Assembly (NCBI GenBank): GCA_035771165.1
Contig: JAWNZC010000232.1
Span: forward strand, 1,790,001 to 1,854,000
Direction: 5' to 3'
Length of the DNA: 64,000 nt
Origin: Paragorgia papillata
Lineage: Eukaryota > Cnidaria > Anthozoa > Scleralcyonacea > Coralliidae
The notes beneath the pieces are model-generated. The model ran no database searches and was not told the DNA's origin. It worked only from the letters and a program-made list of their open reading frames with translations. Shown here one piece after another: positions 33,633-46,509 of the stretch. The stretch's first letter is position 1. Every line of letters begins with the position of its first letter. The position numbers and the translations under genes were made by a program.

Positions 33633-35570
33633 AATAACGTTTGGTGCAGGTTTTTGCCAGGATAAGTGCTACTTGTTTTTTGTTCATAATTGGAGCCATT
33701 GTGTTTGCACTGACCAATAGTTCGATCAGGCGCTATATACGTGTGGATATCACATGTGTTTGCATATGAACGTGCAAATAATTATATCCTTTTATGAATA
33801 CAGTAATATATTATTGAATTTAACTGATGTGCCTGAGATGGTTTCAACTGAAAATAAAAATTATCAATTGCAATACAGTGAGTCGATCGTTTTCTGGTGA
33901 TGTATTTTTGACAGCTAACAATGAGCCTTTTGTGTCATATGAGCATGAGCATATCTTTAATCAAATATTTTCAAGTTCTTTAAATTTACAGCAGTTGTTT
34001 GTCTACAATTGGTGTCCATACTGTTGCAATATTTAGACCTCTTCCAGAAGTACGCAAAAATTTGGGCTCTCACTCAAGAAACGCATGTGGAATCAATGCC
34101 TTGTTCATCTGGAACTTGCATTTTAGCTTCAGTTGAGGGTATAGAAAACTTGGTGAAATATTTTCAATTTACAACATGTTGTCCCCAAGACATAATTTTA
34201 AGCAGCGAAGTTCAACCAGACTTTGCTGACAGTATGGAGCTAAGTTAGCACCCTGTGAGTCTTGATGTGGCTAAAAATTGAATAAAGCTTCTGATATGAT
34301 GGGCTCAAACTTAGTTCCCTCCAACATTAGGCATCTTCCACCCCTACTGTAAATCACTGCAATACTGAAATAACAGTGTTAACATTTTGATTAGAGGCTG
34401 TTTATCAGAGAATATGTGAACATGAAAAACTAAATTATTACATACCATCTTTATATCTTCTTTTGTCTGTAGTTTGTTTCATTGCAATAATTATCCGTTG
34501 TTTAAATTATAGTAAGCGCATGTACACATCATGCCTAATTATTTTTAATATGTTCTTTTGTGCACGCGTATAATTATATAATTGAGTCGTTGAACAAGAC
34601 CAGCAGTCCGAGACGCATGTACGCATTGCGGACCTATTTTTGTACTAGTGACTTTTATTTTTTCCCGCTCCGGTATCCCACGAAATCGCGTGTTCTGATT
34701 GGCTAGCGAGCGGTCCGTATTTTGCTATCCGGACTCTGCAGCCGGATCGCTGGCGTTTTCAACAACAAAACAAAATTTGCAATTTCGTAAATTAGTGTTT
34801 AAAAACACGCCAAAATGTATTCTGAAAGCTACAGTGAGCTACGGGGATGCAAATGAGTTTAATGGTTTTGTCAACTTCATGTGAAAACAGCGAATTTTAA
34901 AAGAAACGCTGGGAAAACTTGGACAAAGAAAAGTTTACGAGCGACATTTATAAACCTTTCAAGTATTATTGCTCAACGACTTATGAAAACAGTTTAAAAC
35001 GGTAGGCAAAAGATACATAAACTTGTGAACACAGTATTTTAAATCACTACTAATGAAACTATATAGAAGTATACATTAAAAAAAACATACAACGAGAAGA
35101 CAGAAGAGCTGAAACCTTTTGACACTATAAAACTGTTGTTCAACTACACTCAACAAAACCGCTACAAGTCTTACCTTTTAGTCAAATATTTTCCACATGG
35201 CAACCTCATCATGCCATACGTCTTTGAAAAAATAGTTACACATGACTCACTACAAGCATTTTCATCTTCAAACTCGAACAACACACTTTCAATTTCCATG
35301 GAGTCAGTCGAGTATTCAAAGCGACTTTCCAAGCGAACAGCCAAAAACGAGCAAGCGACGACAAGGAACGACGAAGAATCTTTATCAACTAAACTTTAAA
35401 AACACTTCGACTGCATTCTGACTTGCTTTTGTAACTAGATCTTCACGTTTTGACTGTTTTTTTTAATCACAAAAAGGTTCCTGCATGTCAGCAGTTGTTT
35501 ATTAAATACTGTCGAACGATAAACTTTGGACTTTTGTCTGATATCACGTGAACGTCTTCTCGATTACGCA
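33633..35570. other. Unassigned stretch with weak coding hints
   Basis: Open frames at 33827-34036, 34009-34248 (DLFQKYAKIWALTQETHVES, several Cys) and 35136-35399 look less random than the surroundings. None has a recognisable domain or clear exon borders. Possible remnants of a host gene or a recombinase-type element. Confidence 0.25.
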
Positions 35571-35639
35571 ACTTAAGGTGGCTCCCCAACCCAGTGAACT
35601 CTATATAAAGACTGGAACGATAACTCCATTGGAGAGCTC

Positions 35640-37502
35640 CTATGATTGGATGAACTGATGTCCCATCTGCTGTTACAGATCATACTTTTAACTCAGCATC
35701 AGCTGCCATTTCTAGTACCATCTTGACAAGTTGTGCCTGAACTGTCGATGATACATTATCAGTTAGGAAGTAGCCAATAGGGCATTTCCAATGATCTCAA
35801 GCACCAACCAAGAGGAAAACAAGTGCCTCTGAAGCCAATGTGTCAGGATCTTCTGGAATTACTCCTCCCTGACCATAATCCACAAAACCAGCATACCTAT
35901 CATTCTTTTGGTCCCACATTGTCTGCTTTCTAATGGACATAGCATCAGTGACCATGCAGCAATCTTTTTTGATGGATGCATTACGGACTTGACTTGTTAG
36001 GACTGTGAATGCTTCTTTAAAGAAACCTGGTTCACAGTTTACAGAGGATGGCCAATTTTCGAAGTAGGGATGGATTAGGTAATGGGATGATAGATCTTAC
36101 ATACCAGTATGCCTTGGGTGATTAGAAATACAGTGTCAGTGCAAATTCTTTTACTTTCGTCAGAATATCTTCTTGCAGTTGGTGCACTAATTAAATTTTC
36201 TTTTGCATCTTGGAAAATAGATAGTTGCAAATTGTCAAATGTTGCATGAAGTATACCTACCTGCTCTGTACTAATTATCAGTTTTTCTTGTAAATGGGCG
36301 ATTATGCTTTCCATGTTATCTAGTTGTTTTTTTTTATCTCCTTTAGTTGCTGTTTGTAAGTTTTTAATTTTTTTTCTTAATTTTTCTTCCAATTCTGATC
36401 TCTCTGGTGCTTCTTCTGGTGCTGGTGCTTTTCTTGCATAAGTATGATCCAAATGACCTTTGTTGCAGTTGACATGGTTTCTGATCCTTGTTGGGGCAGT
36501 GGACGTTTTTGGAGAAGCCCTAGTCGCTTTCTTACTGCTTCTGACATGCCACAAGTGCTAGGTAGTGATGTTGAAAATACTGATGGTACTGTATTTTTTT
36601 TTAACCTGCAGGTCCCATTTGCTGATGGAGGGATAGTATAATCTAATCTTTCAAAATGATTGCTGCAGATCAAACTACATATATTGTGTTGCTTTCCACA
36701 CTTTCCCAATGTTGTTTATTCTCCCAACAGCATTCTCCCACTTCTCAAGCAGAGCCTGATCTTTGAGAGGAAATCTACATTGTTATGAAAAATGAAAAGG
36801 TGTAATTAAATTGCTATTTGTATATAGCTAAATGTATATTTTTTCAGCTTGGCCATAGGCGTATTAGGTGTGTGTGTGTGGGGGGGGGGGGGGGGCAGGA
36901 GTTCTGGGGGGTAATTGCCCTCCCAAAATATTTGAAAAAGGAAAATTTGGCCACTTTCTGCTGGGAATTTCAGGCAATTTCAATATGTATTGCTGTGAAA
37001 TGTTCAAGCGAAATTCATGTGTTAAACTAAGACTGAAAAATACGACTTAAAAATCAATATTTAACCCTAAATGTTTCAGTCAAAAATCTCTGACCCCCCC
37101 CCCCCCCCCAAACAGAATTGGGCTGCTATGCCTATGAGCTTGGCATTTGGGCAACCATGTAATATGTATGCAGTGGGGCCAGGTTTAACAAAGGTGTACA
37201 TCTATTGTTATTTTAATATAATTCCTATCATTCTTTGTGTAAATAATAAATGAATCACCTTCATTATACTTGTTTAATTCTTTCCTGTCTAAGGGCCTTT
37301 CCAGAGGTGAATACAATTATATGGCATTAGTCAGAATATAATACTAGAGTGCATTCAGGACAGGAAAGAGTTAAATTATTTACTATTATGGTGTATTACC
37401 TATTGCTAGACTGTTGAATACAAAATAAACACTCACCTGTGAAAAGAAATGTATGGCTTGTTTTCTTTGTCATCGCTACAATACCCATAACTTTTGCATC
37501 CA
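35640..37502 (-). pseudogene. THAP-finger P-element-like transposase, inactivated
   Basis: Pieces in order on the minus strand. Exon 37437-37502 (CKSYGYC ... FH, the first half of a THAP C2CH finger) has donor GTGAGT. The next exon, from about 36779, reads FPLKDQALLEKWENAVGR, then after a frameshift ICSNHFERLDY and LKKNTVPSVF, which completes the THAP finger. A Lys/Glu-rich coiled coil follows (about 36200-36380). The catalytic part then reads DAMSIRKQTMWDQKNDRYAG (about 35900), typical of P/THAP9 transposases, which cut and paste DNA with an RNase H-like fold. At least two in-frame stops lie in 35640-35840. Inactive. Confidence 0.7.
36877..36896. repeat. Poly-G run
   Basis: A G homopolymer interrupted once by T, inside a GTGTGTG context. 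A matching poly-C run lies at 37093-37109. Both lie inside an insertion within the P-like element. Confidence 0.8.
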
Positions 37503-38146
37503 CTAATCACACAATTAATTGGCGTGTTTTATAACAAATTTTTAAAAAATTTAAAAAAAAGTTAGAAATAGACTTATTTTTAACTGTAGAAAATATTAAC
37601 AAGAAAATCCCAGAAAATTTTGCGCTCTGCCAAAAGGAAAAGTACTGGGGATAGCTGAAGAATGGCAAATTTTGTTTTTGCTCGTAAGTACTCCTTTTTA
37701 GGCTTTTTACGGAAGTAAATGGCAAATTTGGACTATAAAAACTTAATTAAAGATAACTTTAATGAAGCTGCTGTCCATCTTTTCCCTATGCTATGTCGAA
37801 AAGCCTTAAGATATCCAAGCAGAACGAGAATGAAATGAAGTTTCTGCGCGGTTTTTCGCACGAACTTTTTTCCATTTGTTTAATAACTTTGTTATTTGTG
37901 AAGAGCTGTCACTAAAAGTCACTTCAGTTGAAAGGCTACTTGCTCTAATTTGTTAAGGGCATAGAAATGCTGTTCCTATACGCAAAAATATTGTGAAACT
38001 TGGCAGAAAATAACGGTGTTTTTCGTACTGTATTTTCGTAAAAGGGACTGGGGCATACCTACATGTCAGCCTCCATGAACCTTCATGTTTGGCTTCAAAA
38101 TTCCTGCCCGAGTTATCGTTCCAGTCTTTTTATATAGAGTTCACTG

Positions 38147-38544
38147 CCCCAACCTCGTACCCAGGGCCATTTGTAGGGAACTGGGCCAAGATGGCGAATA
38201 AAACAAAATGGCGGGAACAAATGGCCCTGGTGGAGGCTATCTCAAAATGCGCATATATTGCGCATTTTCTTAATATAACTCAGTTCTTTACACAGTAATT
38301 ATACCTAATTACACCTAATTATTACTTGGTTTAAAATATAATTTCCTGTGACAAGCGACAACGTGAAAATACAATTAAAAAAAAAACAAAAAATCAAACC
38401 GTGTGATTTACGCCATATGCTCTTGACCAATTAGAGGCTGAGATAGCCTTGCCTCCACCAGGGCCATTTGTTCCCGCCATCTTGGCCCAGTTCCCTACAA
38501 ATGTCCCCCAGTTCCCTACAAATGGCCCTGGGTACGAAGGTTGG
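38147..38544. mobile_element. MITE inside the right end of the P-like transposon
   Basis: CCCAACCTCGTACCCAGGGCC on the left is inverted on the right (GGCCCTGGGTACGAAGGTTGGG). Both halves contain GGGAACTGGGCCAAGATGGC or its complement. It separates the P-element terminal repeat into two parts. Confidence 0.7.
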
Positions 38545-39089
38545 GTCGCTCCCTATAGTTTTATGACCGCGTGCGAGCTGGTTACTAATTTGGCAGCTTC
38601 AGCGGGAAAATTACTGAAAAGCGGGAAAATTATCGCGTCACGTGCGTAAAAAAAGCCTAAATATCAACGCGACTTTCTTGAATACCCTTCTGTTCATTTT
38701 TTTGAAAGTTTGTACAGATCATGGCAAAGTTTATATCATTTTAATTTTCTTTTTTCAAAAAATTCTATCCGAGAGATTTTGCCTTATTTAAAAAAATGTT
38801 GAATTTGATGATACTGACAAAACCGCCGGAACAACCTTACATTTATTTTACATTAAAACATTTTCCGAAGCAATTTCCACAAGATTTTGAAGTTTGAAGA
38901 AATTTAGGATACTCGAGAAATGGCAGGGAAAAGGCGACAAATAGCAAAAAACCCATTATCTTTTATACTCGCTGTTGCCATGGCAATAGTCTTTGGAAGG
39001 TTAATAACAACACAGAAGTTATTGGGATAATGGTATTAATCTTGCTGGAGAGTGTCAAAAGAGTACGTTACAGGGGGGGGGGGGGACTA

Positions 39090-39965
39090 GGGCTCCCTAA
39101 AGTGCGTATGAAATGAATTTTTTATTGCTTCATTTGAAAGAGCATCAAAAAGTAGGACAATATGCAGTTTATCGTTCCTTGATATCTTTTGTAGTTCCAG
39201 AGTTATAAAGATTTAAAGATGTCAAAATGAAGAAAAAATATGGCCCAAACAAATTCCTGATTCAGCACAAATTGTGACGTCATGTGGTTTGTTAATTTGG
39301 TGAATGTTTAAATGAACTATATAGCTCAGTTACTACGTGTCAGAATCAAATGAACCTTTGCACACATATAGAGCAAGATGAAACACAGTTGATAATATCA
39401 CCAGTTTTGTTGTCAAGGTAACACTGTTGTACCCAGACCCCTTGCACGGATTTTATATATAAACCACCTTCTCTGTCCTGATAAGGATAAAATAATATCA
39501 GACATGTGCTTGTCATACCTATGCATGCCTAAAATACGTTTATGCTATAATAGTTTGAAAATTATGCCCACAGAGATAAATATAAGGTGTTTCATAAAAT
39601 CCGTTCAAGGGGCCTGGGTACAACAGTGTTACTTTGACAACAAAATTGGAGATATTATCAACTGTGTTTCATCTTGCTCTATATGTGTGCAAAGGTTCAT
39701 TTGATTCTGACACATAGTAACTGAGCTATAGTTCATTTAAACATTCACCAAATTAACATGCAAACCACCTGACGTCACAATTTGTGCTGAATCAGCAATT
39801 TGTTTGTGCCATATTTTTTCTTCATTTTGACATCTTTAAATCATTATAACTCTGGAACTATAAAATATATAAAGGAACGGTAAACTGCATATTGTCCTAC
39901 TTTTTGATGCTCTTTCAAATGAAGCAATAAAAAATTCATTTCATTGGCACTTTAAGCACTTTAGT
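39090..39965. mobile_element. MITE with about 350 bp inverted arms
   Basis: AAATGAATTTTTTATTGCTTC on the left pairs with GAAGCAATAAAAAATTCATTT on the right. The pairing extends through CATTTTGACATCTTTAAAT and AACTGAGCTATA, and the loop is near 39480-39590. Non-coding. Confidence 0.75.
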
Positions 39966-40361
39966 CTAATATTATATGCCTGGACTGGGCTTGTTTTCGG
40001 GTCATTACGCCAAACGGCGCACGCTGATTGGTTGCTGAGAGGTCCGGAAAAAGCCGTAATGCCCTCTTGGCACTGTGAGAGGGCATTACGTCCTTTTTAA
40101 TGACCTGCAAGTTTTGGCGGGAAAATTACTGAGTTGATTTGAATGAAAATAAAAGCGAATTAGATATATTCGTTGGAAAATTTTTAACAATAATACGTCC
40201 TGAAACATCAGCCTAACAAGCCTAACAAGCCTAACAGGTGTAAACATTAAGCGAAATGAACAAGCTCAAAAGTAAGAACTAAGGTGAACAACGAAACCTG
40301 ATCAAGACAAACGTAGAACTAAAAACAGATAAGAAAACAAACCAAAAGCCATATAATAAAA

Positions 40362-40515
40362 GGCTTATTAACCTCGTTTTCTCGGTCTGTACGGGAAAGT
40401 ATTTGCCCTCGGTTTCTCTCGCACAAATCTCGCTCCTTCGTCGCTCGGTCTGTACGAAAACCTGAGGCAAATACTTTCCCGTACAGACCTCGAACTCGGT
40501 TAATAAGCCTTTAAT
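40362..40515. repeat. Palindromic MITE, TTAATAAGCC ends
   Basis: AAGGCTTATTAACC and GGTTAATAAGCCTT form the outer inverted pair. An inner pair is CGGTCTGTACGGGAAAGTAT / ATACTTTCCCGTACAGACC. Confidence 0.65.
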
Positions 40516-40536
40516 ATAGTAATGAGTTATGTAAAA

Positions 40537-40556
40537 ACCCTAGGGAGCCACCTTAA
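40537..40556. repeat. Solo P-like terminal motif
   Basis: CCTAGGGAGCCACCTTAA is the reverse complement of the word next to the left end of the P-like transposon (TTAAGGTGGCTCCC at 35574), so it may be a relic of another copy. Confidence 0.35.
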
Positions 40557-40616
40557 TTCAATTATGTTAATCTACCTAATTATGTAAATTATAAATTGTA
40601 CGATTAACAAAAAATA

Positions 40617-40770
40617 AATAAGTTATTTACCGTTTTGGTCGTTCCCTACAGAAAAATATTTGCCCTCGGTCTCAAAAATGCCCCTCGGTCTGCGAGCTCG
40701 GGCCTTTTTTAAGACCTCGGGCAAATATTTTTCTATACGGACATCCCAGCCAGTAAATAACATATTTATT
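40617..40770. repeat. Palindromic MITE, AATAAGTTATTTAC ends
   Basis: AAAAATATTTGCCCTCGGTCT pairs with AGACCTCGGGCAAATATTTTT, with GTTATTTAC and GTAAATAAC near the outer ends. Confidence 0.65.
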
Positions 40771-40845
40771 ATGCGTAGTTGGGAGTAACTATCATAAATA
40801 AATGACCGCGGTACATCAGAAAAACGTGGTGATCGTGAACTAATT

Positions 40846-40867
40846 CACATTATTATTATTATTATTA

Positions 40868-40911
<44 letters not shown>

Positions 40912-40912
40912 G

Positions 40913-40946
<34 letters not shown>

Positions 40947-40961
40947 TACTATTATAATTCA

Positions 40962-41003
<42 letters not shown>

Positions 41004-41020
41004 TATAATACATATTATCA

Positions 41021-41051
<31 letters not shown>

Positions 41052-41066
41052 TACTATAATAATTCA

Positions 41067-41126
<60 letters not shown>

Positions 41127-41127
41127 C

Positions 41128-41158
<31 letters not shown>

Positions 41159-41223
41159 CTATTATAATTCATATTATTATTATTATTATTGTCATTATCA
41201 TCATTATTATTATTATTATTGTT
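40846..41223. repeat. (ATT)n microsatellite, 5' flank of LINE copy 1
   Basis: ATT/ATC repeats interrupted by ACTATAATTCAT words. The LINE begins directly after it. Confidence 0.95.
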
Positions 41224-43755
41224 CTAAACACGAAAGACGTTGAACTTCCATCTTTCAACATGACAGAATGCCTTTCTTACTTCACCAATACTCTCGCTGC
41301 AATTCATCCTAACAAACTGTTTAACATTCCCAAGTGGATTCCTAGCTTATCTAATCCTGAAGTTCAATTTGACCTTGACCCTCCATCATATCAACAAGTC
41401 ATAAATATAATCCGTAAAATGAAAGCTTCTGGTTCTCCGTGTCCCCTTGATTAGCTCTCCATAATATGTTTTAAACGTTGTCCTTTCCTTAGAACATATT
41501 TAACTGACCTAATACGTGCTGTTTGGTTGTCCGGAACCATTCCTTCTGAGTGGAAAAAAGCTTGCACAATTCTTATTCACAAGAAAGGCGAGGCTAATAT
41601 ACCATCCATTTTCCGACCCATCACACTGGAAAGCATACCATTAAAAGTGTTTACTTCCTGTCTACGTAACGCAATGTACTCATTCCTCACCACTAATAAC
41701 TTTATAGAACATAATATACAGAAGGGCTTTACTCCTAACATGCCTGGTACTCTAGAACACACTGCACAAATGGCTAATATTATTAACAAAGCCCGGATCA
41801 AACAACGCTCTCTTCTCATCACTCTACTTGACCTGAAAAATGCCTTTGGCGAAGTTCATCACAATTTAATTCAATCCGTCCTTCATTGCCACCATATCCC
41901 TGAGCATATAACATTTGTTATAAAAAGTCTATACACGGATTTCCATACCTCAATAATTACACCTGAATTCTGTACTCCGTTCATATTTGTTAGCCGTGGC
42001 GTTCTGCAAGGCGATTGTCTCAGTCCTCTGCTGTTTAATATGTGTTTTAACACTTTTATTCAGCATATCAAAGCCGAGAAGTATCGTCAATTTGGTTTCT
42101 CCTTTCAGTTTTTAAATCCTATCCACTGGTTTCAGTTTGCTGATGACGCTGCTGTTATAAGTAGTGAAGAATCAGAAAACCAACATCTTTTGAACCGCTT
42201 TTCTATTTGGTGCCAATGGTCCAACATGATTATACGGATTGATAAGTGTAGTACTTTTGGCATTAAAAAAGCTGTAACAAAATCCATCCAATATCTACCG
42301 AAACTCCTCATTAATACTCAACTAATTCCAGCGACCAAAATTGGCGAGCATTTTCAATATTTAGGAAGATACTTTGATTTCAATATGTCCGATCAACAAC
42401 ATAAGTCTGAACTTACCTCCCTCATTGACGAACTAATGACTGATATTGATTCCAAGCCACTACATCCAAAAAATAAAATCCTCTTGTACAGTCGCTATGT
42501 TTTATCCAAAATATCCTGGCATTTTACTGTTACTACTTTATCAAAAACTTGGATTACAGAGAACATTGATTCTATAGCGAACAGTTATATTCGTAAATGG
42601 CTTGAAATACCGGTGTCAGGAACATTTAGTACTGTCTACCTAACTATAAACAAATTTGGTTTTATATTTGTCCTCCATCTGTCATATTCACCCAATGCCA
42701 AGCAGTTCTCCGTACAACTCTTAAAACATCTCCAAACCAAGCAATCACTGAACTCTGGAAGTCAACTAGTAACAGCACATGTATCCAGTATGATGTCTAT
42801 AACTCCACCAAGCAAGTTCTTAAGGACTTTCGCTCTGGACAAGAAGATAGACTTCATAACCATTTAACCTGTCAGGGATCCTTTTTCTCCAATATTACTA
42901 AGTTCTCCTTTCCCCAGCTTACAAAAATATGGTGTGCGTCTCAGTCCAACCTCCCGAAAAATATTTTTAATTTTACAATGAGATATATGAATAACTCTCT
43001 TCCCACGCGCAAAACCTTGCAAGATGGGGTGTATCACCAACTTCAGATTGTTCTCTTTGTCTGGCTCCAGAAACTCTTCTTCACGTAGTGGCAGGTTGCC
43101 AGTCGTACCTGGAACGATTTACATGGAGACACGACTCTATCTTGAACTTTCTCGCAACGACCCTACAGACCGTAAGTGGTTCAAGTCTTTATGTTGATCT
43201 TCCAGGTTATAAAAGTCCATCCATAATAACTGGTGACACATACCGTCCAGACTTGCTCCTATCAACTCCAAGTGGATGCCTCTACATTGTTGAACTGACT
43301 GTTGGTTTTGAGTCAAATCTTCAAAACAACGTCGATCGTAAAAAATCCAAATATTCAGAATCGATAAGGTCAGTCAAAGTGAACAATTCAGATCAGTTAA
43401 ATTTGTAAACCTATCGGTTAGCTGCCTTGGTGTCTTTGCAGCAGAATGTTCTACATTCATAGAAATGCTGAATGATCTTAGTCTTGACAAGACTCACCAA
43501 AAATATTGTATTAATAGAATGACGACGATCGCAATCAGAACCACCTATTACATATTCTGTTGCCGAAATAAGGAATGGACAAATCCTGAACTGCTAACTT
43601 TTTAAAATTATTGTACTGTATATTTGTTTTATGTTGTTATATATAGTTATTAGTTATATATTGTTAGTGTTGATTCAAGTAGCCGATTGTAAATTACCTT
43701 AAATAAGCGAGATTTGCAATTGTATATTATCTAAAAAGACATTTAATAAAGTTTC

Positions 43756-43757
<2 letters not shown>
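41224..43757 (+). mobile_element. R4/Dong-like LINE, 5'-truncated, copy 1
   Basis: It encodes reverse transcriptase with LLDLKNAFGEVHH, VLQGDCLSPLLFN and the catalytic FADDAAVI (41527-42867). One in-frame TAG interrupts the upstream part at about 41452. After frameshifts near 42650-43060 comes a CCHC-like cluster ending HVVAGCQSY. A restriction-enzyme-like endonuclease follows (43088-43408) with YRPDLLLS and YIVELTVGFE, giving the PD ... E residues. A single RT with a C-terminal endonuclease of this kind marks the R2/R4/NeSL side of the LINE tree. The 3' end is AATAAAGTTTCC. Both ends abut (ATT)n, matching the TAA-repeat target of Dong elements. Inactive. Confidence 0.75.

Positions 43758-43842
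<85 letters not shown>
43758..43842. repeat. (ATT)n microsatellite, 3' flank of LINE copy 1
   Basis: Pure ATT run immediately after AATAAAGTTTCC, the LINE 3' end. Confidence 0.95.
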
Positions 43843-43845
<3 letters not shown>

Positions 43846-44273
43846 TACAGTGGATTTTACTATCTAAAATTTTCAACTGTGATTACACAGTGTTTCATGC
43901 TTCTTCAGACAACTGAAGATTGCTAAAAGAGCACGTACGAAACACTGCATTTTCTAGTCAATTTGTCAACCTATCGGTCCCTGAGTTTAAATACAGAAAA
44001 AAATAGCAGTATTTGCGGCCTAAAAAGTATCTTTCCTGTGCAGTTTATGAATTAGAAGTAAATAACACTTACCCAGTTCATCGCCGTGGCCCATTCAAGC
44101 CATAGTGAAGAGAAGTTTAGGAGATATAAAGATGCGCGAACCACCCCCCAGCATACTTAAGTAGATTATAGTGAAACCGGGGGGATTTATTTCTGAGAGC
44201 TGGGTACTTTATGTAAGAGTTTGAGAATCGGAACCAATCTTCAACACGACCAAACCAGAAATCAGAAGGAAAT
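43843..44273. other. Possible Penelope-like element fragment; otherwise no gene
   Basis: CAGTGTTTC ... GAAACACTG around 43890-43950 is an inverted pair. It contains CTGAAGA and GAAAC words on each strand that recall hammerhead cores, but stem II does not pair convincingly. Confidence 0.25.
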
Positions 44274-45140
44274 AATGATGATGATGATAATAATGATGAT
44301 GTGGATAATGATGATAAAGATGATGATAATGGTGATGATAGTGATGATGATAACGGTGATGATAATAATAATAATTATGATGATGATAATGATAATGGTG
44401 ATGATAATAATACGGATGATAATGATGATGATGATTATAATAATGATGATGATAATGATGATACTGAAGATAATGATACTAATGGTAATGATGATGATGA
44501 TAATAATAATGATGATAATAATGGTGATGATTATTATAGTAATAATAATGATGATGATAATAATAATAATAAAAATGATGATTATGATGATAATAATAAT
44601 AATATTGATGGTAATGATAATGGTGATGATAATGATACTAATGGTAATGATAATGATGATGATGATGATGATAATAATAATAATGATGATGATGATGATG
44701 ATAATAATAATGATGATGATGATAATGATAATGATGATAATAATGATAATGATGAAGATAATGATAATAATAATGATGATGGTGATGATAATGATAATGA
44801 TGATGATGATGATGATAATGATAATGATGATGATGATGATAATAATAATGATGATGATGATCATGATGATACTACTGCTACTACTAATAATGATAATAAT
44901 AATGGTGATGGTAACGATACTAATGATAATGATGATGATGATAATGAAAATGATAATGATGATGATGATAATGATAATGATGATAATGATACTGATGATA
45001 ATGATGGTAATAATGATGATAATGATAATAATGATAATAATGATGATGATGATAATAATGATAATGATAATGGTGATGACAATGCTAATGGTTATGATAA
45101 TGATAATGATGTTAATGATATTGATGATGTTGCTAATGGT
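44274..45140. repeat. GAT/AAT minisatellite
   Basis: About 870 bp of GATGAT, AATGAT and GATAAT units. The three long frames through it (Met/Ile-, Asp/Asn- and Ile-rich) are low-complexity artefacts. Confidence 0.9.
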
Positions 45141-45428
45141 GATAATTTTACCCTGCACAGACAAGCTCAGGAGAGTCTAATTGAAACTCTTATAATATAA
45201 CATATTATGAGACTATTGGATCAGTGTCCTAAGGGGTGGATGGGGGGAGTAATGATGCTACCAACCATCAAAGATACTACCGACTGTCTAGGGATTCTAA
45301 ATGTGCCTAAACGACCGACAGTCTGGCTGGGTAGTACTATAGTGTTCTCACGGGTACTACTCGTTGAGGAGTTTGTTCAACGGGTGCGAGTTCCTGACGA
45401 TATCACGAATTTAAAAGAATACTTCAGA

Positions 45429-46067
45429 AATCTTGTCAGGAATATTAAAGCCCAGCATATAATTTTAAAAAGACCCATATTAATAGAGACATGAGTTATT
45501 TCAAATTTTTTATTAAAACTAACGTTCGTTGCTAATCCTGCAACATCTTCAGAGTGAATAATTATTTACAAGGTTATCTCGACTTATATGCTAATCTATT
45601 TACAATAACAGGAAATGGGTAACTGAGAGAGTGGTAGAAGTGACAGTGAATAAATTACAGTGTGAGGTAACAGGTATGATAGATTGTATCAAAACAAGAA
45701 GATAAATATAAAGAAAAACCGTGTATATAAATCAAATAATCTCTTCCTTTAACCTTACTTTGATTTATATACACGGTTTTTCTTTATATTTATCTTCTTG
45801 TTTTGATACAATCTATCATACCTGTTACCTCACACTGTAATTTATTCACTATCACTTCTACCACTCTCTCAGTTACTCATTTCCTGTTATTGTAAATAGA
45901 TTAGCATATAAGTCGAGATAACCTTGTAAATAATTATTCACTCTGAAGATGTTGCAGGATTAGCAACGAAACGTTAGTTTTAATAAAAAATTTGAAATAA
46001 CTCGTGTCTCCTTTAATATGGGTCTTTTTAAAATTATATGCTGGGCTTTAATATTCCTGACAAGATT
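45429..46067. mobile_element. Large palindrome with hammerhead-like words
   Basis: Arms of about 305 bp (45429-45737 and 45760-46067) are inverted copies at about 97-98% by eye, with a loop of about 22 bp. Each arm carries CTGAAGATGTTGCAGGATTAGCAAC followed by GAAACGTT (right) or GAACGTT (left). This has the form CUGANGA - paired stem II - GAAA of hammerheads in Penelope-like elements. One A is lost in the left arm. Confidence 0.65.
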
Positions 46068-46509
46068 ACGCTTTCCGCCTTGTTCGTCTATTAATACTTC
46101 AGAAACTTGTAAAATATTGTTAATAAAATGATTTAACCGTGCTTTACATGCATGCTTCTCTTCTGTTTTGATGCAAAGACACACATACTTTTGAAAAGGC
46201 GCGCATTTTTGCAACGTAAGTACCGCAGCTCCAAGTATAGGCGCTGGTTTACGTGGGCATATGGCACTGTCTCTAAAAGAAACAACATTCGACTCGGTGC
46301 AAGTTAAAAGAAAATTTAATCTATGCTCTTACTACAATCAGTATACCGGGCAGCATAATACCTATATGAAACTGCAGTATACGGTGTTTTTCAAAGGGTG
46401 CAGAATATATATGTTTGTATAAGGAACATTACATGAAAGCTCGTAAATTACACTATACTGTCAAATACAGTTATTAATCAATAATTATTTTGAGTGTAAT
46501 GACTCGAGT

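Larger units (their letters stand above)
35572..38565 (-). mobile_element. Dead P-element-like (THAP) DNA transposon
   Basis: Inverted ends of about 50 bp: CAGTGAACTCTATATAAAGA with ACTGGAACGATAACTC at 35592-35626, mirrored at 38110-38146 and continued after a MITE at 38545-38565. Between them, minus-strand pieces of a THAP-finger transposase are found. About 3 kb, close to a full-length P element. Target duplication not resolved. Confidence 0.65.

Noticed and set aside
40840..41172. Asn/Asp-rich 110-codon frame
   Set aside because: Translation of (ATT)n/(ATC)n flanking the LINE.
44221..45200. Three overlapping frames of about 300 codons (Met/Ile, Asp/Asn, Ile-rich)
   Set aside because: Low-complexity translation of GAT/AAT repeats in different frames.
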